A DNA stretch of 64,000 nucleotides from Fagopyrum homotropicum (lineage: Eukaryota; Streptophyta; Magnoliopsida; Caryophyllales; Polygonaceae), in contig BSWB01000001.1 of assembly GCA_033239125.1 (NCBI GenBank), forward strand, positions 113,144,916 through 113,208,915. Direction: 5' to 3'. A model generated the notes under the pieces. That model was not told where the DNA came from. It searched no databases and worked only from the letters and a program-made list of their open reading frames with translations. Shown here piece by piece: positions 10,463 through 21,020 of the stretch. The position numbers were made by a program, and so were the translations under genes. Every line of letters starts with the position of its first letter. Position 1 is the first letter of the stretch.

Positions 10463-12127
10463 TGTTACGCTAGGAAATAGCACAAAAAGCTTTACATTTA
10501 TAAACTCGAACTAAAATCCTAAACTACCTAGCAAAACCCGCAGTGTACGGGTCGTTTGTACTAGGGATAGTATTCCGAGGTCGAACTCAAGGACTGAGGT
10601 GAAACTAAGTCATTCAATGATCAAAGATAGTGTGAATCTAGACTAAGATAAGATGAGGAATAAAGAAAATAGAAAACACAATGTTTTTGGAGGGTTTTGG
10701 GTGATCAAACAAAGATCACAAATATGTGAACACAATCAAGCAACACAAACACACACTAACACAAAAGATAGGAGAATGGAAGTAACAAAGCGAATTCTAG
10801 AGATTGGAAGTCCGGTTATGGCATAGACTCAAGCTATCTATTCATTCCTCGGATTAACTATGATATGTTGGGATTAAGCGTTTCTAGATTGGGATCAATT
10901 ACCGGGTAAGTCTCATGATCCACTAGTCCATTCCTAAGGTCTCATCACCGGGTAAGTCTCTAAGAACCTAAGGATAGGAATTCTACACAAACCGGATTAT
11001 TATCTAGGGGTCGAACCTATCCTTACCGGGTAAGTCTCGGAAAGGGAAGTCCTAAACAACTATCCTAGCACACTTAGTCCAATGGCGGCTTGTGAGGCTC
11101 ACCACTACCTAGGGTTTGTCATCTTTTGAATCTAAGAGTAAGAATCACCGGGTAAGTCTCTTCTAAACACTTAGTTGCTAACACTAGGTCTCCCTAGGAT
11201 AGAATTAGCTCAACAAACACTAGGATTTCAAGAACAAGAGTCATCCAAGGGTAAAAATCTAAGTTCATCCTATCATGGTCCTAGCCATAACCCTTCTTTC
11301 CTTACCCTAGAATCGCAATCTATCTAGCCAACAACATTCATTTCAAGATCAATCTCCACAAATAAAGCATGCTTGCAAGTCATGGTCAATTGATGAAGAA
11401 CAATCCAAAGAAAAGACATTAAAAGCATAGAATAGAAATTACCAAATCCTTACAAGGCTCCAAGAGCTAATCCAAGTAGTCAACAATGAACTTCTCTCTC
11501 AAATCGACTCTAATCTCACTCCAAAATGAGAATCTACACTAATCTCTTCCAAGAACACCCCTAATGGGTGCTTGGAAGAGAGGCAACAATGGAGAAGTGT
11601 TTTGGGGAAGAAGATAGGTCAAAAGAGAGGAGAAGGATCCATGGGAGAGGCCAGCAACAGCTTTGAAGGACCACTTATATTCTCCACCAAGAGCAAGGCC
11701 GGACAAGAGATCGTGGGACACGTGGCTTAAGCTGTCAAAGGCCCAAAAATCGACCCAGAGGAAAAAATCGGCCGATTTTCCTGGGTGTAGGTCGATTTTC
11801 TTCAACAGAAGCATGCTATGATCGTCTAGCCATGAGTTGCTCCATTGCTTGCACCAATAGTGGTCTTTGTGTCCTTTGTTGCTCTAATTATGCTCCTCCA
11901 AGGCTTTGGATGTGTACCATCATGAGGCTTGGCCCTCAAATGTATCGATTAACGTCCAATAGATCCCCGAATTACCTACAAAACCGATAAAAGGTAGTGT
12001 AGACGTCTTTTCTAAAAATGTGCATGAATTGAGCGAAGACGTCATGAACCAATGCCAAAACGTGTATGAATGAGTGAGAAATCTATCTAAATGATTACCT
12101 AATCCTAAGTCATAAATCTTGTTATCA
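10463..12127 (-). repeat. 5' LTR (right copy) of the antisense element
   Basis: 1665 bp, starts TGTTACGCTAGG and ends TTGTTATCA. ACCGGGTAAGTCTC motifs begin at 10901, 10947, 11025 and 11147, and the 16-bp palindrome is at 11764-11779. It differs from the left copy mostly by single substitutions. Confidence 0.9.
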
Positions 12128-12281
12128 AGAACCTTGAAAAGGAGGTTGGTCAAATGGTGGAAGCCATTACAAGAACTGAAACTAGGGCCTCCGGAGGATT
12201 ACCTTCTCAAACGGTTATAAACCCAAAGGTGATGCTGGAAGAGGCTCAATCATAGAGGAAGAGTCCATACGTCAAGCCAAC

Positions 12282-12318
12282 GACGTAAAACAAAGGCGCT
12301 GCTCGGGAGGCAACCCAA
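12282..12318 (+). other. Conserved post-gag motif GGGAGGCAACCC (Athila-like element)
   Basis: GGCGCTGCTCGGGAGGCAAC followed by CCAA, beginning 27 bases after the gag stop at 12255. The counterpart in the antisense element is at 9203-9240. The GGG/CCC arms could pair around AGGCAA. Confidence 0.75.
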
Positions 12319-12339
12319 AGGAATAAGAAGAGGAGTTTC

Positions 12340-12580
12340 TGTCAAGAAAACCGCCCCTGCGGCTCAGAGTCCCCGCCCCTGCGGTGACACCCATGGCCAG
12401 TGCCGCCCCCGGCGCTGGGCCAGCGTTTTCTCACGTTAGCCACCGCCCCCGCGGTGACGCCCGACGCCCCTACGGCGGCCACCCTTGACACACATCCTCA
12501 GCTCCGCCCCCGGCGCTGAGGTTGCGTACCCCCCTTCCTTGTCACCGCCCCCGCGTTGACAAACGCCGCCCCTGCGGTTT
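12340..12580 (+). repeat. GC-rich cluster of short hairpin repeats (CCGCCCCTGCGG family)
   Basis: At least five copies of a short inverted repeat: 12351-12362, 12373-12388, 12440-12459, 12541-12560 and 12566-12577. The longest form is close to GTCACCGCCCCTGCGGTGAC, with 8-bp arms and a 4-base loop. The same motif fills the first 600 bp of both LTRs and recurs near 13000. The segment has no coding signature. Confidence 0.8.
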
Positions 12581-13078
12581 TGTTAAGGAAAGAAAAAAAT
12601 ACACTTCCCAAAAATAACCTACATCTACCTCCACCTTCACTCCCTCTCCATTCATTCTTTGAAACCTAGCCGCCTCGCCTCCCACGCCCTTGCGCCCTCC
12701 GGAAGCTCTCGCACCGCTCTGTCCAGACACTGTTGCGCCGCCTCAGGCAACCTAGTGTCACCACCCCCTTTGCGACACCAACCCTCTCCACCACCACACA
12801 CAAACACCACCTCAACCCTCTCACTCTCAACCTCCACTGCCCTACCCCCGGCGACGTCTGCAACAGCAAGGAAGACGACGGAACAACCCCATCGCCACCA
12901 CCTTCGCTGAACTCCCAAATCGCCCTCTACTCTTCGCCCGCCCCTGTGCCTGCAAGCCTCCACCCCTGCGTCGTGCCGCCCCCTGCTACAGACGCCCCTG
13001 CGGAAAACACAACAGAGGGTTCGTTTCTTACTCAATTTTCTGAAATTTCTAATCCCTTGATTGTTCAAACTGCAATAG
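12581..13078 (+). other. Proline/serine-biased leader before the ATHILA-type ORF
   Basis: C-rich, purine-poor stretch on the plus strand between the hairpin cluster and the ORF. It gives overlapping open frames on both strands (12652-13068, 12733-13101) by composition alone. No domain is recognised and no gene is called. Confidence 0.55.
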
Positions 13079-14419
13079 ATGGAGAATCAGAAGAAATATA
13101 AGTTCTCAGAAGCCGAGACGATGCGGTATAGGATTGCACAAATTCGGGATGTGTATGCAACCCGATTTCTGGACGTTCCTACTTTGGAACATTTGGGCAT
13201 GTTGGAGAGCATGCAGGAATTTCTCAACAACGTTGGGCTCGGGGATTTTCTGATAACGACCGCCCCAACATACCCCGATCTCATCCGCTAGTTCATTGCC
13301 ACCTTCAAAATGGAAACAGTGGACCATGGGTGTGTTGGACTTACATTAAAGTTCAACAAAACAAAGTAAACATTAGACTACACCCAGCTGCAGGAGGCAT
13401 TAGGGGTGACTCTAGCCGCTTCCGACGACTGGTGGGAACCTATCCCGACACCTGATTTGATGGAGTTTTGGCAGGCCGCCACCAGGTCTGAGTTTCATGC
13501 AGGGGGTAAGTACTCCAATAAATTCACTCACCCCTGTTTGAGGCTCATCTCGAAGGTATTCATGAGTGTCTTCTGTGGATACAAGGAGGAGAATAAGGTT
13601 GCTCTTAAGGACCTTCCACTGCTATACGCCTGCCTCTCCACGAACGACTGGGTACCGGATTGGCCATACCTTTTCCTTACCGCTTTGAAGCGGATTAGGA
13701 AGAATAAGCCACGAGATATTATGGGAGGAGGGATCATCTCCTTGTTGGCTGCACGGGTGATGGATCTCTCTGCCTTGGAGGACGGATTAGAGGCCCCACA
13801 TTATACGGAGGGTAAGTTGAGGAGGTGCAGGCTCCTCATGAGAGATGGGAAGCATCGTTTTTGGCTCTCTTTAGTAGATGGGAGTCACATCACACACCTC
13901 CCCCGACGACTTCCATTGGGAGACGAGCTCTCAGATTTGTATGTACCAGTTAACCCGGTTCCTCCGAGACAACCTCATGAGGATATTGTAGGGAGATACG
14001 CAGCAGGATTCAGTCGGGCCCCTGCCACTAATGAGGAGATGCCGACGGTAGCACACGACAGTCAGACCATGGAGAGTTTGCAGGCTCAGATGGCAGCCTT
14101 GACCACACAGCACCAGGCATGGCAAACCGAGTACCAGCGGTCCATGCTTGAGCAGCAGCAGGCGTGGCAGTCCAGCTTCGCCTCCTCCATGACCACTCAC
14201 TTCGACCGCCGTCAAGATGCTTGACAGGCGGCTCATCAGCAGCAGTTGGAGACTCAGCAGCTGGCTTGGCAAGCTAGCTATGAGACTTCATTTAGAGAGA
14301 GGATAGAGGCTCAGGAGGGCCGTATCGACACGCTCCACCGCCAGCAGGAGCACTTCTTCCGCCATTTTCCTTACCCACCGGAGGAGGGTCCTGGTGGTCC
14401 ATCCGGACCACCCCACTGA
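13079..14419 (+). pseudogene. ATHILA-type ORF with three nonsense codons
   Basis: A single frame of 447 codons from ATG at 13079 to TGA at 14417, interrupted only by TAG (13289), TAA (13367) and TGA (14222), each explicable by one C-to-T change (CAG, CAA, CGA). The N-terminal half (LEHLGMLESMQEFLNNVGLG, YPDLIR, LGVTLAASDDWW) resembles the ATHILA ORF1 family of plant gypsy elements, a domain often found near the 3' LTR. The C-terminal quarter is glutamine-rich with heptad-like repeats (QQQAWQSSF) and may be a coiled coil. The function of this family is unknown. Family assignment is by pattern, not by search. Confidence 0.75.
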
Positions 14420-14470
14420 GGGGTACATTTCTCTTCCTTTCTCCCACATTTATCTTTTCCTCATTTCCAC

Positions 14471-14506
14471 TTTGAGGACAAAGTGTACTTCAAGTATGGG
14501 GGAGGA
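14471..14506 (+). other. Internal copy of the polypurine-tract block
   Basis: GAGGACAAAGTG...AAGTATGGGGGAGG about 550 bp before the 3' LTR. It shares the 13-mer AAGTATGGGGGAG with the true tract at 15046-15058, as well as the preceding GGAC.A..AA pattern. Confidence 0.7.
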
Positions 14507-15026
14507 CATTATCATTGCTTGTACAGTTCGTTTGAGTTTGAGTTGTTTTGTTTTGCATTTTGAATTCAGATTGAAATTCACAAAAAAAAAGCCAAAGAAA
14601 ATGAAAAGAGGCATAAAAAAACACTTGGATAAACCGAAAACCCAAAAGGGCGGTTTAGGCAAAAAGAAGGTAGTCCGACCAATCTTAGGTTGGTGCAAAA
14701 TTGGACTTGAGGGATGTGAGTTCAAGTGGGATCATCAAAAGAAGAAGAGTGGCAAGGTGAAAACTCAAAAGGGCGCCTTGGCAAAATGAGCGACACCGAG
14801 TGTAGGTTTCCCTTCCGGCGTTTGGCGACATAAGAAGGGGAGTCATAAGGAGGTTGTCAGGGTAGGCCACTCTTGGAGCAATAAGGATGGTAGTCTCTCC
14901 CTTTTTTTTCCACATTTGCTCTCTTTTCCTTCTTTCTTTCTTGGCTTTTCTCTTATTTTCATTGTCTTTCTTTCTTACCCATGCTTCCTGAGGCCTTTGA
15001 GTCTAGTTGTTGTCATTTGTTTTACT
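14507..15026 (+). other. Non-coding spacer between the two polypurine blocks
   Basis: About 520 bp, A-rich in the first half, with two similar phrases (AAAACCCAAAAGGGCGGTTT near 14637 and AAAACTCAAAAGGGCGCCTT near 14760). No gene is supported. Confidence 0.6.
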
Positions 15027-15060
15027 CGGGACGAGTAAAAGGTCTAAGTATGGGGGAGTT
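15027..15060 (+). other. Polypurine tract of the Athila-like element
   Basis: CGGGACGAGTAAAAG then TAAGTATGGGGGAGTT, directly abutting the 3' LTR start TGATAGG. This is the expected plus-strand primer site. Confidence 0.85.
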
Positions 15061-16548
15061 TGATAGGTGATGGAATCACTATCATTTAGGATAGTTTTTA
15101 GAGTCTTTTTATTGCATTTGTGTCGGTTTATGCTACTAACTCCTTGGTCCAGAAGAAAAAGACTAAAAGAAGCTAAGGAAGGAGTTATTAGCACTTAGGA
15201 GTGAAGATCGATCATGAATCAAAGCTTCTATTGCCTCACCGTCCCAGCGGATCCTTGCCACTGCCCCTGCGGGTGACGCCTTACACCGGAGCGCTCCCTG
15301 TGCCTTCACCAGCGCCGGCCATGAAGTGTGTCACCGCCCCTGCGCCACTCCTTTGTGGCCCTGCGGTCACCTGCCCTGAAGAGACGAAGACCAGTTCCCC
15401 TGCGCCCCTGCCTGCGCCTCAACCTGGGAGTTGGAAGACGAAGATGTTGTGTCACCGCCCCTGCGTTGACATAGGGACGCCCCGGCGGCTCGGCATCAAA
15501 ACGTCAGGAAGTCGAAGGGTCTGACGTTTGAAGAGCATTGAAGATCCGTCCCAGCGGAAGCACTTAGCCGCCCTTGCGGCCATGAAGAAGATCAAGCGTT
15601 TTTGCCTTCACCGCCCCTGCGGTTTAACGTCAGAAGCTTTACTCCGGCTGTTTACACCACTTTTATGGCATTAAAGTTGGTTGTTTTGGGCCGGCCATTT
15701 ACTCCTATTTAGTGTCATTTGTAGTATAAATAGTCCTTGGTTGATTGCTAGAATCATCCATCTTGTTATTCAATAAATTATCCACTTAGATTGTCTTGCT
15801 ACCTTTGTAATGAGTTGCTAACTCCCTTGCTACATTGGGTTGGTTTGAAGTTGCGTTGTTACTTTGGTTGTAAGTTCTTTTTAATATAAGTTTTTATTCA
15901 GTAATGCTTTGTGTTTCCTTGATCTCCATTGTATAATTGCATGTTTACTATTGCTTGAGATTGATCACCTTAGGTTCTAAAGTGCATGCAAACAACTAGG
16001 ATTAATAGGTTCCGGGTTCGGGTCTTTAATCTAGTAGCAACTTTGAGTAATAACGGGTTGTAATTACTTAAAGAAAAGGAACACAAATATAAAGATAAGT
16101 TTAACGGTTTTAATCTTCTCTTTATATCCCTTAGTCTTTGTTTGAAAGCTAACTTGTTATTTGTTCTTGTAGGTTTACAGAACACTAACATGTTAAGTTG
16201 TGTTGATGCCGGTTGGCTCAACTTATATATATGATCGAGACGGGAGATTACTTGGAAACTTGTAAAAGGAACTCACCAAAGTAGCAATTGCATGTTTAGA
16301 ATCAACCTAGTGTAGATTCATCTATCATTGTCTTACTTGTTGCATTTATCGTTTTCATAAGTTTTTGTGTGCATCAATTCAACCAAAACCCCCCTCTTTT
16401 GTTACTTGTCACTATAATCGATAATTGCATCTAAAACACCTTAACTCTCTTGGGTTCGACCCTTACTTAATCACTATACTTGTTTTTAGTGCTAAGTCGG
16501 GATTTAATTTTGATTGGGTATAGACAACCATAGAAATACCGTCGGTCA
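15061..16548 (+). repeat. 3' LTR of the Athila-like element
   Basis: 1488 bp, TGATAGGTG...CGTCGGTCA, followed by the TSD ACTAT (16549-16553). TATA box at 15725-15733. The GC-rich hairpin motifs are present as in the 5' copy, with point changes. Confidence 0.9.
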
Positions 16549-16567
16549 ACTATAATACATGCTATCA

Positions 16568-17310
16568 TGGAGTTTGCCCTGTGTAGAGTGGTCGTGAGTT
16601 TGTATGCCCAGGAGTGAGGGGGTCTAGGTCTCCTTGACCTTAGGTCTTGTAACTAGGAATTTATGTGCAATTACTACTAGCACATTCATGCCAAGAGGGA
16701 TAACCTTTAGTTTAGATAGATCCACCGCATATACTTACAAGTGGTGGAGCCGGATGCTTGGGTGTCCCATCATTGGGATTCCCACTTGGTGAAGGCAATC
16801 AACAAATCTAGGGATGACGTAGCTACTTTTGTGGATGAGGCTATGTGCTAGATGAGGTTTTGGAGTCCTATTGTTGTGGTTACATGTTCAAAGTTGTTGT
16901 CGCTTACGAGATGTTCGGGAGCATGGGGAGTTAGTATTGTGGTTGAAGGTGGTATGGGACTCGAGCAACAAGCTCAAGCGTTGTTTTGTTATTTAGATGA
17001 CTATCCTTGGGCGACTTTCTACCAGATATAGGTTTAACTTCATTGATATTGACCCGACATGTCATTGGTGTAGAAGAGAGAGTAAGCTCATGACCACTTG
17101 ATCTTCGGCTCCACTTATACGCATGAGGTCTGGACACAGGTATGTGGGTGTTCTGGGATGCCGGATGATCTTTCTACTAGAGTTGAGGTTATGCTTTGGT
17201 TGCTCAGTATTGTACCTTTCAGGAGTTGGTCGAGTAGTGTCTAGATCTATGTTTTTTTGCTTTGGTTTACCACCTAAGTAATGCACGGAATGCCTTGGTG
17301 TTTAACCGAA
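16568..17310 (+). pseudogene. LINE ORF2 remnant, 3' portion
   Basis: Continuation of the LINE at 1-1245 after the nest. In one frame from about 16617 it reads GGLGLLDLRS...HIHAKRDN...HHWDSHLVKAINKSRDDVA, then a zinc-binding RVT-type tail near 17050-17130 (CHWCRRES-like, THEVWTQV) and VVYHLSNARNALVFNR near 17262-17310. Many stops and frameshifts. It runs into a copia fragment at about 17310; that junction is approximate. Confidence 0.85.
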
Positions 17311-18620
17311 ACAGGATTCAAGAGCTTTGGCTTGACATCGAGCAACACTTCTCCATCGGTAATGGTCCGCACATTCATCGGCTTAGTTCTCATATAGCAC
17401 ATTGCTCCCAACAAGGTCAGAGCATCACCAACTACTACATTCGATTACTTAACTTGTGGGACGAGCTCTCTACTTGTCTCTATTCAAATGAGAAAACATA
17501 TGCTTCCGGTTCTAAAATCGTCGCTTCTGAACGAGACACTTAGCACGTACATTAATTTCTACATGGACCCGATGAAGCCTTCATGTATCTCCGTTTATCC
17601 ATCATCCCCAAAGAGTTACTCCCTTTTATCAATAAGGTTCACTCTCTTGTTATACAGGAGGAGTGCACTCACAACAAATTTAATGAAAAAGGTTGCCAAA
17701 TGGACTCTCTTGCGCTTGCGGCTTGAAATTTTTTTCAAATCCAATAATGGTAAACCAGATAAAACTAACCTTTTTTGTAGTCATTGTAATCGATTTGGCC
17801 ATGAAAAGATTTCCTGCTTCAAAATAGTCGCTTACCTCGATTGGTGAAACAAAGGGGAAGGGGTCTCCGATCCAACCACTAGAGCTCCTCTTTTGCGACT
17901 CAGATGCGGCATTAGCGCTACTGCTCCGCCCAAATCCCGCTAGTCTTATGGTTCAACACATGTAGTCCATACTGCTCATTTTGTATCACCGACTAACCTA
18001 ACTACACTGACATCTCAAGTTCGATTGGCACTTGAATCCGTTGTTACAGAAGATCAATGGAGCGACCATTTTGAAAAATTTAAAGAGTTCCACAATTCAT
18101 CCACCGATAAAATGTGATATATTTCTTCTACCAATTGGATTTTAGATAGTGGTACGTCATTCCATATGACAACTGATCGCAATCTTCTTTCTAATATACA
18201 TAACATTAAAAAACATATACAAATCAACTACTTGTTCTTGGTCTTAATTGTAGTCTTGTGCCCCCTTTGTGTTTAATAATGATATATGATGCCAACTTAT
18301 TTTGACATCCAAACTTTGTCTCATTCAAGACCCCACTATACAAACACTCATTTTCCGGAATAACCTCCTATTCTATTTTGCATCATAATAAAGCTCCTTG
18401 TGACATATGTCATGGATCCAAACAAACTCGGATTGTTTATACTTTTAGTACTTTTCATGCTACATATACCTTTGATTTAATAGGTTGTGACATTTGGGGA
18501 CCATATCGTACTTCGTTTCTTGTGTGGAATATCCTATTCCTAAACTGTACTCGACTATTATTCTATATTATAAGGTTTTTCTTAATAAGTTCACAAGATT
18601 CTGAAAGTTTTTCATAAAGT
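17311..18620 (+). pseudogene. Ty1/copia remnant: gag, protease and pre-integrase pieces
   Basis: In order: a UBN2-type gag block (ELWLDIEQHFSIGNGP, YYIRLLNLWDELS) at 17310-17480, a zinc-knuckle-like CNRFGHEKISCFK near 17785-17820, a protease core WILDSGTSFHMTTDRN near 18137-18185, and a GAG-pre-integrase/integrase start (PCDICHGSKQTR, FDLIGCDIWGPY) at 18393-18510. The frames change repeatedly. No LTRs were found and the reverse transcriptase is missing. Confidence 0.85.
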
Positions 18621-19320
18621 ATAAAAAAGATGGTTTGAGAGTGTCATGGCTTTAGTTTTTTCATTGTCGTTATTCTTGTTGGTTGCTTGTTTCTTAAAAT
18701 GAAGTGGTGAACTAGAGTGCTTGTTGATCACTGCACCACTAATGTAATTTTGTTTTTTTACTCACGGCGACAAGGGTATGTAATGAATGGATGTTTGATT
18801 GATGAACAATTATGTGATGTAATGTGGATCTTTAGATTCACTTCTTATTGGCTGTAGAGAAGCACCTTGAAGAGATTTGAACTCAACAAATAAATACCAA
18901 GTTGTTGTACACAAGCTACTAATAAGTTGTAGTACACAAGCAACTTCTTTTGGTATATAGGATACCTTGAGTTACCAAATATATAATACCTTCCATGCAA
19001 TGAGGTTAATGCAAAATAATACCATTACTTGCTGAGAAGTGGTTGCTCCTATTTGGAAGGTAAATTTTCTCTATTTTTAAAGTTTATACACATGGGCTAC
19101 TCGACAAAAATGACATTAGCATACATTCTACAATCAACAAATCGATCTATACCTTAAATAATCTAACCCAAAAGATCACCACCAAGAAAATTGAGTTGAT
19201 TGTAACTGAAAAAATGAGCACATCAAAAATTCTATTCAACAATCATCAAACAAGTTCATGATGCCCACAATAATGTAGCGATGGCGTCATGTATTTGTCT
19301 AGTTTGCCCACTGGGTAACC
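18621..19320. other. Unassigned AT-rich DNA left of the Harbinger genes
   Basis: No coding domain. A short imperfect tandem pair (AAGTTGTTGTACACAAGC and AAGTTGTAGTACACAAGC) lies near 18898-18940. I looked here for the left terminal inverted repeat of the Harbinger element and did not find it. Confidence 0.5.
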
Positions 19321-19324
19321 CCTC

Positions 19325-20467
19325 TTATGTTATATCTTCATGCTCGGTTTCACTCTCCGAGTCCAATGAAACATCAGACAACTTTTGTTCATCATTATAC
19401 TGATCAAACAATTCTTCATCTTCCCCTTCATCTGAACTTGAGAAACATTCTTCATCAATGTCTTTAAATGATTCTTCTTGTTCTTCAATTCGTGCAAGAA
19501 TAATAAAGTTGTGGAGTGCAAAGCAAGCCACAATAATATCCACTTGTGTGTCAACCACATAACTCAACATCGTTCACAAAATCTTCTATTTAGCCTTTAA
19601 AACTCCAAAGGACCGCTCAATACAACTTCTCAAAGAGGAATGCACCTTGTTGAAAGCCTCTTTGGCGTTTTCCGGTTCCACATTTTCAGAATGTGCAGGA
19701 TGATACCGAGTCTTTGAGTATGGAACCGTGTGACCTTCCTTATCCGGGTACCCTTTATCGACCAAATAATAACGACCTGAAATAAGAAAATGACATTAGT
19801 TTATTGACTTAAAAAAGAGAGGAATATTTCAAATAAGAAAGTAAGACGTAACTAGGAGGCGGATGTGCGAAGCCATGGATGGTGTAATCACTGCATGCTA
19901 AAAAAAACCTTGCATCATGAGCGCTAACCTCCCAACCCAGCAGATAGAAAGGTAAATAACATGTCAAAGTCATAAACTGCAATGACATTGAACGTGATGA
20001 TCTCTTTACGACCTCGGTAAGAAATTTGGTCGGTCTTTGGGATACAAGAATTGATGTGTGTCCCATCTATGCACCCAATTGCCCCCTTAAAGTACGGAAA
20101 ATACCTATCATCATTGGTAATGTAACTAGGGACTTCAGAGAATAAGGGGTCTAAGGGGTCTCTAGGACTTATGAGACCCGAGTAATGCCATAAAATCCAT
20201 TTGAACGACCAACAATAACCTCCAACACTTCATCTATCACGGTGTGTATTGTCACAATTGACCATTGGAATCACTCAGCGATGGTGCAGTATGTAAGTCC
20301 TTGTGCATAGAATATAAAAAGATGCCAACCTTCTCCATTGGGTTCATCCGATATGAACACCACAATCCATTTACATCTTTAAGTTTCTTGCATAATCTCC
20401 TAAACAGACGACTATCCATCTGAAAAGCATTGACACACCTTGTATTTGTTTGAGATTTCAAAATCAA
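19325..20467 (-). pseudogene. PIF/Harbinger transposase (DDE_Tnp_4 type), broken
   Basis: Minus-strand pieces in order: an N-terminal helix-turn-helix-like block (MDSRLFRRLCKKLKDVNGL, 20252-20420), the first catalytic aspartate in AIGCIDGTHINS near 20058-20090, the second in SAHDAR near 19915-19930, and the glutamate in SCIERSFGV near 19600-19630. The C-terminal HNFI box (near 19505-19515) is followed by an acidic tail ending at 19325. The triad is visible, but frameshifts separate the blocks, so no full protein is made. Its partner Myb-like gene lies upstream on the same strand. Confidence 0.88.
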
Positions 20468-20479
20468 ATCAATCCATCT

Positions 20480-21010
20480 ACTCCCGGTGAAACCGAGTCG
20501 TACACATGAATCTTATGTACATATAGGTAGTAGTGTTCTGCGAGGAGCTCATCTCGTATTTGCAAAGTCATGGAAGAAAGAAACAGCCGTCTACGTAGAG
20601 AATGGTTCCTTAACATTTGTTCTCCTTCCTGCAACTATATATGGGCAATCAAACAAATTAATCGAATTCAAAAGTTGTACATATAGATAATAAAATAATT
20701 TAAATGACATAAAAAAGCAAATGATTAATAACAATCATAACATGCTACAAATTTAGCAAACGAATGATTACATTATGAAAATACAATATAGTTCACACTA
20801 ATAAAAGAACAATAGTTTTTGAAATAGAAACATTGAGAAATATGGTCATATTAGGATTCAGAGACAATACTAACACATTATTGTTCAACCAAACCCAAAC
20901 TGCAATAAAACTAAAGCAAATAAAATTTAGAATTTGTTGGAGTTGTCATGATTGACTGATTTTGTTTTCACGGTCATCCTCCTCTTCTCATGAGTACACT
21001 CCTTTGCATT
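20480..21010. other. Intergenic AT-rich part of the Harbinger element
   Basis: Between the transposase and Myb-like remnants. No domain is seen on either strand; the ORF at 20487-20690 is antisense to decayed transposase leader. Confidence 0.5.
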
Positions 21011-21020
21011 CCTTAAATTC

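Larger units (their letters stand above)
5779..12127 (-). mobile_element. Antisense non-autonomous LTR element (LARD-like), TSD AGAAC
   Basis: LTRs lie at 5779-7445 and 10463-12127, with AGAAC at 5774-5778 and 12128-12132, inside the gag of the host element. On the minus strand the order is 5' LTR, PBS, one ORF of up to 372 codons, about 1.8 kb of non-coding DNA, a polypurine tract and the 3' LTR. No protease, reverse transcriptase or integrase is present. I counted roughly 20 LTR differences by eye, so it is younger than its host, as nesting requires. The PBS and polypurine context place it near Athila/Tat elements. It would have needed enzymes supplied in trans. Confidence 0.9.
4615..12255 (+). 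pseudogene. gag of the Athila-like element, split by an insertion
   Basis: The frame runs 4615-5778 and, once the 5779-12127 insert and one TSD copy are removed, continues 12133-12255 to a TAG. The start MVQTRATNSDF follows the PBS by 48 bases. A retrotransposon gag domain occupies roughly residues 65-215, with DDWYYHLPSGS and YEYFERFARLRSSYPFHGY visible. One in-frame TAG (5467-5469) sits where CAG would fit. The C-terminal part is glutamine-rich and then has THVQTTESSIKN joining LEKEVGQMVEAI across the insertion. No zinc knuckle was seen. It is dead through the stop and the insertion. Confidence 0.9.
3022..16548 (+). mobile_element. Athila-like Ty3/gypsy element lacking pol, TSD ACTAT
   Basis: It has two LTRs (3022-4543 and 15061-16548), ACTAT at 3017-3021 and 16549-16553, a tRNA-Asp-type PBS, a gag, and an ATHILA-type ORF near the 3' LTR. 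Between the gag stop (12255) and that ORF (13079) there is no protease, reverse transcriptase, RNase H or integrase, so it is non-autonomous. It inserted into a solo LTR and was itself hit by the 5779-12127 element. By eye the LTRs differ by several percent plus indels, which makes it older than its insert. The clade call rests on the PBS, gag and ORF together. Confidence 0.88.

Noticed and set aside
14394..14789. Lysine-rich 131-codon ORF
   Set aside because: A-rich non-coding spacer between two polypurine blocks; no domain, opposite frames open.
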